DNA from: Candidatus Woesearchaeota archaeon
GTDB taxonomy: Archaea; Nanobdellota; Nanobdellia; Woesearchaeales; UBA12501
DNA: 64,000 nucleotides
Reading direction: 5' to 3'
Assembly: GCA_030651375.1 (NCBI GenBank)
Contig: JAUSFM010000015.1
Location: 124,001-188,000 of the forward strand
Positions 17,499 through 26,700 of the stretch are shown one piece after another (the stretch's first letter is position 1; the number at the start of each line of letters is the position of its first letter). The notes below the pieces were generated by a model. That model was not told the DNA's origin and did not search any database. It worked only from the letters and a program-made list of their open reading frames with translations. Both the position numbers and the translations under genes were made by a program.

Positions 17499-19119
17499 TG
17501 ATTGACGCTACCCCGCGCGCGGCACAACTATCGTACAGATAGCTATCGGCATCCAGGCTGAAGTCGTCATCGACGTCGTTGCAACCCAGCCACGCGGCAC
17601 GAGTTTCTTTTTCTGACGAAACCCAGACGCGTGCTGTTTTGCCGAAGTATTGGGCAATAGGAATGAGCTCTAGGGGGTTTTGCAGTCCGGTGAAGTCTTG
17701 CAGAAATCCAAGCATGTTCGGTTTTTTGCATGCTTCTTCCAGTGTGCAATGTTCAAATCCTTTTTTGTCGAATGGTTTTGAATTTCGTTGATATTCTTGA
17801 TTTATTTGTGCAGTGTCGCCGTGTTCGGGGAAGTCCTCATCTTTAGGATAATGAATAACTTGTTTTCCTTTCCAATCTACAACCGTGTTTTGCGCGTGCC
17901 AGCCGTATCCTGCGCCATGGTCTTTGTATTGGTCGAGGATTTGTTTTGCGTGCGCGTCGAGTGTTGTGTAGGTTCCATCTTCCTCTCTACGTACTGCAGC
18001 ATGATACAGTGCAACAAGAATGTTACAACTCAATGCCATGCTGGGCAAGAACTGGTCGCGCTCTGTTTTAAAATGCAGAATAGCCTGATACGGTGTAAAC
18101 TGTTGGTGAGCGTTATTTTGCCGCCGAACAACATCCGACTGAACACGAAGCTCCGCGTATTGTTCAAACACGAGGCCGTCACTGCCGACACACTGAACAT
18201 TTCGCAAAACATATGGTTGGGTGTAGCCGCGTGCCTGATTAGGTGTTTGCCGTACTGTTTCACCACGTTCGGCAGCGTCAACAGCGGCGCCGATGTCGTC
18301 TGCATTGACGCTTGTTTGTGTGCGTGCTGGTCGAGATGATTGTGTGGTTTGATGTACGACCGGTGTTGGTGCTGGCTGTGTTGTGCGTGTTTTTTCTTTT
18401 TCAAGATTGCGTCCGGTGAGATATTCAAATACGCCAATGTCCACACCATCAAGTTTCAGTTCTGTTTCGAGTGCTTCGCCGTGTTTTTTGTCCCAGCCGC
18501 GGCGCTTGCTTGCTGCAGTTGCAGCGAGTTGGACAAGGAGTTCAGGATCTTCGTGAATGGGCATTGCGGCATATAGTTCTCGCCAGATGCCACGGATGAC
18601 TTTGAAAAAAGGATCGTCAGAAGCAGTGGCCATTCTTTTTCTGAAGTGTGCGCGTTGGATGTCATTATAATCAGGGTTGCTGCCGAGGAAGTGAACCATA
18701 CCGGTGTATGCTTCGTCTATTTTACCGTCGAGCGCGAGTATTTGCCAGTCGGCCATGTGTTTTCTGGCATAGTACCATTCCCAACCATCTTTTCCCTGTT
18801 TTTCTCTGGTGCCTGAAATATGCTCTTGGCGGGTGCTCTTGTTCAATCCAACTGCCGGACTCGTAACTCCTGCGCGCAAGTCGGTTATATCTGTTCCGGT
18901 GAGCTGAAGATACCGTTCGACAACCCGTTCAATAACTCTGCCATCAGTTCCATTAATTTTATCACCAAGAACATCATCAAAGGTGGCAGAAACATCCCAC
19001 AACTTGCAGCGCAAATCACGAACAGACTGCTCTGCAGTCTGTGCCAAATACGTCACATCATTCCAAAACGGTGTTCTCGTCACATGCCGTGCCGCTTCCA
19101 CCATACGAAGGAGATCCAT
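17488..19119 (-). CDS. Unknown 543-residue protein
   Basis: No family recognised. There is no signal peptide or transmembrane helix. The N-terminal ~230 residues look alpha-helical and charged, residues ~245-300 are a Thr/Gln/Pro-rich linker, and the C-terminal ~240 residues form a mixed-charge domain with Trp and His (KDHGAGYGWHAQNTVVDWKG). A TATA box (about 19142-19150) centred 27 bp upstream favours ATG 19119 over the TTG at 19131. The stop is inside a hairpin terminator. Its layout of two globular parts joined by a linker is compatible with an enzyme or effector, but nothing more can be said. Confidence 0.65.
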   Translation of the reverse strand: MDLLRMVEAARHVTRTPFWNDVTYLAQTAEQSVRDLRCKLWDVSATFDDVLGDKINGTDGRVIERVVERYLQLTGTDITDLRAGVTSPAVGLNKSTRQEHISGTREKQGKDGWEWYYARKHMADWQILALDGKIDEAYTGMVHFLGSNPDYNDIQRAHFRKRMATASDDPFFKVIRGIWRELYAAMPIHEDPELLVQLAATAASKRRGWDKKHGEALETELKLDGVDIGVFEYLTGRNLEKEKTRTTQPAPTPVVHQTTQSSRPARTQTSVNADDIGAAVDAAERGETVRQTPNQARGYTQPYVLRNVQCVGSDGLVFEQYAELRVQSDVVRRQNNAHQQFTPYQAILHFKTERDQFLPSMALSCNILVALYHAAVRREEDGTYTTLDAHAKQILDQYKDHGAGYGWHAQNTVVDWKGKQVIHYPKDEDFPEHGDTAQINQEYQRNSKPFDKKGFEHCTLEEACKKPNMLGFLQDFTGLQNPLELIPIAQYFGKTARVWVSSEKETRAAWLGCNDVDDDFSLDADSYLYDSCAARGVASISAP

Positions 19120-19242
19120 CCTTCCACCCAAAAAATCATACTATATAAACCTTTCGGTAATAGTTACTTGGTGGTGGTAAACTAATTTAACTTGGTATCC
19201 AACCGAAAACTTTAAATATCAATTGAAATCTTAAGTTATCAA

Positions 19243-19776
19243 ATGAAAACAAAAGATATCAAAACGAGGGTGAAAGAATACTTTTTCCTCCACCCCACCA
19301 TAAAGTTGCGTGTGCGGCACATCGAACGGGAGCTCAAACTGCCGCTTCCTTCAGTTATCCGGTACACCAAAGAATTAGAACAAGAGCGTATTCTGAAGCG
19401 TACAGAAATAGCAAATATTACTCTCTATTCCGCAGACAGAACTTCTAAAAACTATCTTCTTGAAAAAAAGTTATTCAATATTCGCCAACTGCATACATCT
19501 GGGCTGCTTGATTTTCTCGTAGAAGAGCTTAGTAATCCACCGATTGCCGTATTTGGCTCCTATGCACGGGGAGAAGATACCGAACAGAGTGACATCGACC
19601 TCTATATTGAGACTCCTTCAAAAAAGAAAATCAACATAGAAAAATACGAAAAAATTCTCCAGCGAAAAATTCAGCTATTCATCTATAAAAATATCCACGA
19701 ATTGAAAAACAAAGACCTTGCAAACAACATACTCAATGGAATAAGAATAAACGGCTTTATGGATGTATTCACATGA
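19243..19776 (+). CDS. MNT-type nucleotidyltransferase antitoxin with winged helix
   Basis: Minimal nucleotidyltransferase with an N-terminal winged-helix domain (residues ~1-65, LRVRHIERELKLPLPSVIRYTKELEQ). The catalytic motif is AVFGSYARGEDTEQSDIDLY, with GS and the D-x-D metal ligands. In type VII toxin-antitoxin pairs such enzymes neutralise HEPN RNases by AMPylation. The ATG of the HEPN gene overlaps its stop, the classical arrangement. A TATA-like ctttaaata about 29 bp upstream suggests a leaderless transcript. The winged helix could serve autoregulation. Confidence 0.88.
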   Translation: MKTKDIKTRVKEYFFLHPTIKLRVRHIERELKLPLPSVIRYTKELEQERILKRTEIANITLYSADRTSKNYLLEKKLFNIRQLHTSGLLDFLVEELSNPPIAVFGSYARGEDTEQSDIDLYIETPSKKKINIEKYEKILQRKIQLFIYKNIHELKNKDLANNILNGIRINGFMDVFT

Positions 19777-20225
19777 ACGACGAAAGCACGTGGGAAGAAT
19801 GTATCGAATCAAATGCCTCATTACAAGGTACGCCTGACCGGCCTAAAGTAACATCACTCATTGATACTGCCGCTGGAAGAGTGCAGTTTCTCACTGAAAC
19901 GGGCATTAAAGAGAGCAATGCAAATTATGTTTTTGAAAATTATTATTCATCAGTGCTCGAACTGATGCACGCTCTTGTGCTTCTGTACGGCTATAAAGTG
20001 GGAAACCATATCTGTCTGGGCTACTATCTGCGGGATATTCTTCAAAGGCACGATCTTTTCAGGCTCTTTGATGGCTGCCGCTCGAAACGAAATTCATTGA
20101 TCTATCACGGGCGGAAAATGGATTATGAAACAGCAAAATATGCCATTGAAAAGGCGAAACAACTTATTGTTGAACTAAATAAAATCTTAGATGTAGCTCT
20201 TGAAAAAACAGACCGACCTTCTTGA
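19773..20225 (+). CDS. HEPN-domain RNase toxin
   Basis: Partner of the preceding MNT gene, overlapping it by 4 bp (ATGA). The 150-residue protein is helical and has the HEPN R-x5-H active-site pattern RNSLIYHG near residue 108. These proteins cleave RNA as dimers and are silenced by their MNT partner. Converges on mre11 with 12 bp between them. Confidence 0.85.
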   Translation: MNDESTWEECIESNASLQGTPDRPKVTSLIDTAAGRVQFLTETGIKESNANYVFENYYSSVLELMHALVLLYGYKVGNHICLGYYLRDILQRHDLFRLFDGCRSKRNSLIYHGRKMDYETAKYAIEKAKQLIVELNKILDVALEKTDRPS

Positions 20226-20237
20226 AATTTTAGAAAG

Positions 20238-21509
20238 CTACACATCAAAGAATTCCTTACACACCGCATCGGTCTGTTCCACCATGCGCTTCTCAAAGTC
20301 AGCCGTTGTTTCGCCTTCGTTTTTCTCTGCGGAAAATATGCCGAGCAGTTTTTTGGTCAGTTCCTTTTCCTCTTCCTTGCCTAACCCTTCAATAGGTATT
20401 TGACCGAGGTGCTCATTGATTGCTGATTCCTGAATCTGCTCAACGGTTTGTTCTGGCTTTCTTTTTATTTCCTCAAATTCCGGCGACGTGACTGCCGAGG
20501 TGTTTTTCATGACGAAAAAAGCACCGGTATGATACAGGTGTTCGATGATATCATTGAACCGGATGTCACTTAGTTTTCCTGCCCGTAGAGTGCCGGCAAT
20601 ACGAATGGTGATAATACAATTTCTGATGGTGCCGGCGTGTTCGCATGCAGCAATCTTTTTCCGCAGTTCCTCTTCGGTTGCTTCCGCACTTTGATGGTTG
20701 CACGAAATAGTTATGCTTTCTACCGGAACAACTTCAATTTGTTTCCACACAGCGCGTGTGGAGGTGCCGTCAAACGTGACAATATACATCCCTCCTCGCT
20801 TGAGTTCCTCGATCTCTTTGAAGTCACAGGGAAACGTCGGGCCAGGATAGGTAATAATTCCATAACCATTGGCTGTTTCATCGCGATGGAAAACCATATG
20901 CACATGGCCTCCGGCGTAATAGTTGAATCCACGCGGCAGCAAGGATACGGGCATTGATTCCTGCGCCTGATTGTTTTCTGGTTTGAATTCATTGAGCGCG
21001 CTGTGGAACATGAAAATGTGGTGACCTTGTTTTCCTTTTATTTCTTGTTCGAGAAATTCGCGGTCGAGTTGTTCATAAAAACTTTTTTCAAGCGTGCCGC
21101 GTTTTCCGAGCATACCTGTTATTCTTGTCCCTGTTTTTTGGTCAATAGTGAATGCAAGGCGTAATTTATTATCGACAATCGTACCTTTAACCACATTCAC
21201 AAATAGTCCGGCTTCTTCCAGCACGTCAAGCATTGTTTTGCCGCTCGGTGAATGGTCATGGCTGCCGGAAATCATGTACACAAGAATATTTTTTTCCTTG
21301 AGCCTCTTCAGCTGGATGACGGCGGATTTTATTTTGTCAATCGGCGGAATGCTGGTATCAAAAAAATCGCCGGAGATGAGCACAAAATCAACGTTTTCTT
21401 GGACGCAGATATCAACTGCTTTGGTGAACGCAGCAACGCTCAACTGGCGCATTTTTTCATCACGCCAACTGCCGATGTGCGTGTCAGCAAGGTGGGCGAA
21501 GGTGAGCAT
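20238..21509 (-). CDS. mre11: Mre11/SbcD-type nuclease
   Basis: Manganese-dependent DNA nuclease that works with Rad50 on double-strand breaks. Phosphoesterase motifs in order: FAHLADTHIG, LISGDFFDTS, ISGSHDH, then FMFHSALNE and AGGHVHMV with metal-binding His residues. ATG 21509 is chosen: it lies 4 bp after the herA stop, whereas the TTG at 21536 would overlap herA by 23 bp. Length 423. The C-terminal ~100 residues are a charged tail. No Rad50 gene is in the window, although archaea usually cluster herA, mre11, rad50 and nurA. Confidence 0.92.
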   Translation of the reverse strand: MLTFAHLADTHIGSWRDEKMRQLSVAAFTKAVDICVQENVDFVLISGDFFDTSIPPIDKIKSAVIQLKRLKEKNILVYMISGSHDHSPSGKTMLDVLEEAGLFVNVVKGTIVDNKLRLAFTIDQKTGTRITGMLGKRGTLEKSFYEQLDREFLEQEIKGKQGHHIFMFHSALNEFKPENNQAQESMPVSLLPRGFNYYAGGHVHMVFHRDETANGYGIITYPGPTFPCDFKEIEELKRGGMYIVTFDGTSTRAVWKQIEVVPVESITISCNHQSAEATEEELRKKIAACEHAGTIRNCIITIRIAGTLRAGKLSDIRFNDIIEHLYHTGAFFVMKNTSAVTSPEFEEIKRKPEQTVEQIQESAINEHLGQIPIEGLGKEEEKELTKKLLGIFSAEKNEGETTADFEKRMVEQTDAVCKEFFDV

Positions 21510-21513
21510 GGTC

Positions 21514-23064
21514 TCACCCAAACCGCACGCCTTCAAAACTTTGTTGCATCTGCTTTTTCTCCTTTACCATCTCTGAAAAGAGTGGTATCTTTATCGGTAT
21601 CGCAAACCGTGCGAACGTGCTGGTGATAATCGCTTCGCCTTTGTCGAGTGATGCAATCGTTCTATTATCTTCACTCAAGTCCTGCGCTGCGGATTCGATA
21701 ATCGCCTGCCGTTCCGGCGCCATTTCCAGCCCCAAAATAATTTTGGTGTTCATGTTCGCAAGTATCGACCGGGGAATCAACGATGGAAGCTGGGTTATCG
21801 CAATAAGCCCGACGTTGAATTTTCGTCCTTCGCGGGCGATGGTGGAAAAAATATTGCTGCTTTTTTCCAAAATCTCTTTGCCGAGCACGCGCGGCGCTTC
21901 TTCAAGAATTATTGAAATGACTGGCTTGTCCTGAAGTATCCCTTTTGTTTTGTAATGGCGATACCGATCAAGCACTTCGTGCGCAATAATACTCCCGATA
22001 AGTATCTCCACAGCGCCGGAAAATAATGATGTGTCAATAATGACTTTTCCTCCCCGTTCCAATGCGTCGCCAATATCTTTCACTGTTGTTGCGCCTGCAG
22101 TCAAATCAAACACGCCATTGCAGAACAGTTGGTTTTGCTGGAACTCAAGATTGAGCATGCCGAGCATCCTGCGCTTAATGACACCGATGGTGCCTTCAAA
22201 GAACATTGGATATTTTGTTTTTTCCTCAAGCGGCTTTTCGAGAATGATTGCTTCTATCCACTGCCTGCCGTATTTTCTGAAGTAGGCGTCCATAGCTTCT
22301 CGTTGCGGTTGGCTCCAATCAATAACACCGTTGAAATGTGTCGGCCGGAGGGTTTCAAGATTTATTTTCAGCGTTCTGCCGCCGGGCGGCGGATACGGGG
22401 CGTAATACACCACGCGCTCACTTCTTTCATGGTCTTTCAGCCCGGGTCCGGTTCTGCCATAATATTCGTCGTGGGGATCCAGCACGAGAATGCCGCAGTA
22501 GTCCTTGTCAATGCTGTCCCAGAGCATGCACGAGGTCAGGTTGCTTTTTCCTCTTCCTGTTGTCGCTGCGATGAGCACATGATGGCTTAACACTTTGTCG
22601 CCGGGCAGAAAAATGTCTGCGTCAACCGTTTTTGACCCTGAACGGAGCCGCCCCATAAACAAGGCATTTTTTGGCTTGGTCAGAAATGAGACATCGTCTT
22701 TCGTGAGCGTGCGTATTTTCGCGAGAAATGGTGGCAGTGTTTTGCTCAAGCACGGCTCATTGTTCGTAAGCGTGAGCACATTTTTCAGCAGTGCGAGTGT
22801 GTATGCGCGGACGTTTGCGTCCATAATATCTGCGGGCACGTTTTCTTCCAGCTCAAGGCCGGAAATCAGCTCGAGATTTTGCTGGCTTATCTGGCTGCCG
22901 TAAAATAAGCCGTAGGCCTGAAGAAGCATTTTTTCATTCGGCCACGCCGGATGCTCGGCAACCATCAGTTCACCGAGCTCAATCTGCTCCCCTGCTTTTT
23001 GGCGTGCAACAATTCGGCCGACTTCGCCGGAAATCACCTGTGCCTTGACGCTCTGTTCTCCCAT
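21514..23064 (-). CDS. herA: HerA-type DNA translocase/helicase
   Basis: FtsK/HerA-superfamily hexameric ATPase that moves DNA ends and works with NurA in resection. The N-terminal HAS-barrel (residues ~10-90) precedes the RecA core: Walker [24 protein letters not shown], and Walker B-like [13 protein letters not shown], then [23 protein letters not shown] 23064 is chosen because a TATA-like box lies about 27 bp upstream; TTG 23088 is an alternative. Coupled to mre11 by 4 bp. Length 516. Confidence 0.93.
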   Translation of the reverse strand: MGEQSVKAQVISGEVGRIVARQKAGEQIELGELMVAEHPAWPNEKMLLQAYGLFYGSQISQQNLELISGLELEENVPADIMDANVRAYTLALLKNVLTLTNNEPCLSKTLPPFLAKIRTLTKDDVSFLTKPKNALFMGRLRSGSKTVDADIFLPGDKVLSHHVLIAATTGRGKSNLTSCMLWDSIDKDYCGILVLDPHDEYYGRTGPGLKDHERSERVVYYAPYPPPGGRTLKINLETLRPTHFNGVIDWSQPQREAMDAYFRKYGRQWIEAIILEKPLEEKTKYPMFFEGTIGVIKRRMLGMLNLEFQQNQLFCNGVFDLTAGATTVKDIGDALERGGKVIIDTSLFSGAVEILIGSIIAHEVLDRYRHYKTKGILQDKPVISIILEEAPRVLGKEILEKSSNIFSTIAREGRKFNVGLIAITQLPSLIPRSILANMNTKIILGLEMAPERQAIIESAAQDLSEDNRTIASLDKGEAIITSTFARFAIPIKIPLFSEMVKEKKQMQQSFEGVRFG

Positions 23065-23237
23065 ACGGGTGCTGCTTGTTTGTCGCAATAAAAAGATTGT
23101 TGGTGAGTACTACCTATTATACATACACAGTAAATTATCTTCTTATGTATAACTAAACCTGAACATATACAGAAAAAAATAACTAAAAACAGTAAAAATG
23201 ATAATATTTATAAACAAATAAAGTAAACAAAAGGCCA

Positions 23238-23756
23238 TTGGCGCGGAATACAGGAAAAGCGGAGAGTAGCACTGCTTCTGATGTAAACACCCTGCTCCTC
23301 CATGACCTCTTTTCCCACTTTCTCAAGTTGATGAAGGATCAGGGTATGTCGTATGGCCAACTCTCCCAGTTGTACAATGCCGAAGAAACGTCCGTTCCTG
23401 TTGAAATTTTCGCGAAAAAGTTGAGCCCTTCAGAAGCCGTGTGCAAGTTCCTCAAGGAAAACCGCAACAAATCCTTCCATGAGATTGCTGTTCTTCTCCA
23501 GCGCGACGATCGCAGCGTCTGGACGAGCTATACTCGTGCGGTACACAAACAAAAATCCTTGTTTATTATTTCCCAGCCATCTCCCACGATTCCGCTTTCT
23601 GTTCTCGCGAACCGCCAATTTAGTTTCCTTGAATCTGTTATTCTTCATCTCGCTCAAACCATGAAACCAATGGCCATTGCCCGGCTGCTGCACCGTTCCG
23701 CGCCAATTATTTACACGGTGCTTAGCCGCGCACGCCAGAAAAAGGAGGATACATGA
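23238..23756 (+). CDS. Two-HTH DNA-binding protein preceding the beta-helix gene
   Basis: A 172-residue basic protein with two helix-turn-helix-like halves. Residues ~55-100 (FLKENRNKSFHEIAVLLQRD) and ~130-170 (AQTMKPMAIARLLHRSAPII) both resemble sigma-region-4 or Trp-repressor HTHs. No ligand domain is visible. The TTG start is supported by a TATA-like atttataa about 27 bp upstream. Its stop overlaps the ATG of the giant surface protein gene (ATGA), so it is translated together with it and may control its expression. Family not recognised. Confidence 0.75.
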   Translation: MARNTGKAESSTASDVNTLLLHDLFSHFLKLMKDQGMSYGQLSQLYNAEETSVPVEIFAKKLSPSEAVCKFLKENRNKSFHEIAVLLQRDDRSVWTSYTRAVHKQKSLFIISQPSPTIPLSVLANRQFSFLESVILHLAQTMKPMAIARLLHRSAPIIYTVLSRARQKKEDT

Positions 23757-26700
23757 ACATTACCGACGTAAGCTGGATGGAGAAACCACAGCGCAGTCGT
23801 GGTAGTTCGAACTATCTTGTGCTCGCGTGCATTCTGCTTGCGCTCCTCGCGGTTGGGTACATTAGTGAGCATCCCTCTTCGATTACGGGTTTCGCGGTGT
23901 TCGAGTATGGCGCCGTGAATATGAGCATTGACTTTGGCCAGCAAAAAATCCCCCTCGGCGCCAGCGTCGAGCTCACGCTCAACGGCCAGAAATATGAGAA
24001 AAATTTGATTAGCATTCTCGGGCCGCCGTATGAAATCACTTCGGGCAATGCAACCATCTACGGTTGGGACGCCGATGTGGTGGTGCCGCTGGAAACCTTT
24101 GATGCCGTTCGCACACTTCCCGCCGGCAGCTACACCGTTGATGTCGTGCTTGCGTACAACGATGAGATATATGGGCTTACTTCGGAGACGATTGAAATTA
24201 TCGGAGGAGAACAACAACCAGTGCCGTCTCCTGAGTTTACTTCAGTGGAGCCGGTTGTTCAACAGCCAACGACTGAAACGCCATCAGAACCAACCTTTGT
24301 GGCGCCTGAAGAATTGGCGAATAGTTCTCTTTCAGAGCCAACATTTGTAATGCCTGAAGAACTGATGAACGGTTCTACCAATGATTCTAACACCACTGCT
24401 GCATCATCGTCCGACAACTTCACGGTGAGTGATAGCCCACTTGATGAGGATGGTGATAGATTCCTGAGACAGGGAACCACTCCTAATTCCACTCACCCGA
24501 CTGATTGTGATGACAATGATAACCTCACGCGGCCGTTGAGGAATGGCAGCAACAACTCTATCCAGAAGAACTACCACATTTGTCCGGGTGGGTACAATTC
24601 GACGGTTACGATTGACAACAGCACCGTGAACTTTGACTGCAATAGTACAGTGATTTTCCGGCCGGAAGCCACCACAGGTAACTTCACCTACGTGATTCAA
24701 TCGTCTGGCTTTAGTAATATAAATGTGACTGGGTGTGTTGTCACCAACATCCTTGGCACCTCTGGTCATGGTATCCGTTTTTCAAACGCCGCAAACATTA
24801 AGATAAACCACACAACCGTCGTCAATGCGACGACCGGCATTGTCTTCAATAGAACCAATGACAGCGCCATTAATGGTGCTACCATTGACAACATTATCAC
24901 GAATGACGCTATTCAGCTTAAATGGTCCAATCAACGTACAAACGTTTCATCTAATCGAATTTCAAATATATTAACACCAACCGCTTTTGCCATCAATTTA
25001 AATGGTGCCACGACAAACTCAACCATCATCAATAATACCATCAACAATGTTGGCACCGGTATTCAGGCACTTGCCACGAACACCTTCCAGGTTGGTGTTC
25101 CATCCAATAATACCATTACTGGCAACACTATCTGGAATGCATCTGTTTCTGCGATACTCTCTACTGGAACTTCAGGTGATGGTGAGCCCAATGTTCCGAG
25201 TAATCTTAGTATCACGAAAAACTATATCCTCAATAGCACGATAGGAATTCAGTTGCGGCGTACCGGAAACAGCACGATCTCCGACAATGAGCTCTTCAAT
25301 AATACTATGCAACTCAATGCCACCAACGCCTCAGGAAGTACGATCATCAACACATCCTTTAATGGCAGTTTTAATTCGTTGATCGATGAAGGTAATCTTA
25401 CTGTTTCAGTGATTAATCACACCTTCAGGACATTTCATGGTATCGCACAATTTCCAAACTTTACCACGACCGACACCCAAAATTTCAGCAGCAACCGTAC
25501 TGACATCAACATGACCAACTCACTTTTATTCCTTGATCCAGCAACTCTTTTCCGTGTTCAGAATTCCAGCGTTCACTGGACTAGGTTCAATACTACTTAT
25601 CCAATACCTCCCGCAGTACTTAAAGATGATGTTTCATGCGACACTTCAATCTGTAGCCTTATTTCCTACAGTATTCCTGTCATGGTCGTTCAGGTGATTG
25701 GTATGGGGACGTATACAATCACTCCGCGCGAGATTGATAACGATTTCTTCGCGCGAGCAGGGTTGATAATGACTTCCCCGCGGTCGTTTAGTGAAGGATC
25801 ACCTCCATCAGGAATGCCACCTTCTTTTGAATTCTCTGGTGTCCGGCCGAGTGAACGTGTCGCCCGTGGAGCAGAGGCAGCGCCATCTTCTGCAAAATTC
25901 ACCGGCGGCCGAATGAAATCGTATATTCCAAAACGCTTGGCTTTTGGCCAAGGCCTCGGCCTCCTTGAGGCAAAACAAGATGGTAAGATCTTATTCGTGA
26001 ACAACAAATTTGGTACTGATATCACGGTCAAACCTGACCAAATATCAACTGTTGAATTCACCGTGGTAAATACGGGAACTGAAGTACTTAATTCAATTGT
26101 GCTTGATGTTGACGCTTCAAAAGTAAAAATACTTTCCCAATCTTCCCTACACACTCAAACATTGAGCAGAGGAGAGAAAGCTGTTTTCACCCTAACGCTG
26201 CAACCAACACCAGGTCAGGTCACTGAAAACAGCATCGCACTTAAGTGGCATGCAGGCGGTTCATATCTGGACAAAGAATTTAACGTGCGCGTCGAAGCAC
26301 GGCCTGAATCGCGCGTTACTGCAGCATTTATTTTCAAGCAGTGGGCAGCACCTTCAATAACAGTGTTGGTCATGTTCCTCACCGGAACATTGCTCCTCGT
26401 CGGTATTCAGACGTTTGCCGGTGGCCAAGTTGAAAAAATCACACAAGGAATTATTGGCCCGGTATTCCGAGACACGCTCGTTGATGAAGAAACACTTCGC
26501 CGCTTGGTGAGAAGCAAATTCATGTCACAGTACAGTACGCTCTGGACCACGCGCAGCGCCTATCTCAAATTCAAGCCGCAGTTCTCTCAACTTAAGCTCG
26601 TCAAACTTTCCATGAACGGTATGCATGCGGCAACCGAAATCAATGCACGCTTCCATCTCGGCATGGAGATGGCAACGCTGATTGCGTTTGCCACGCGGAA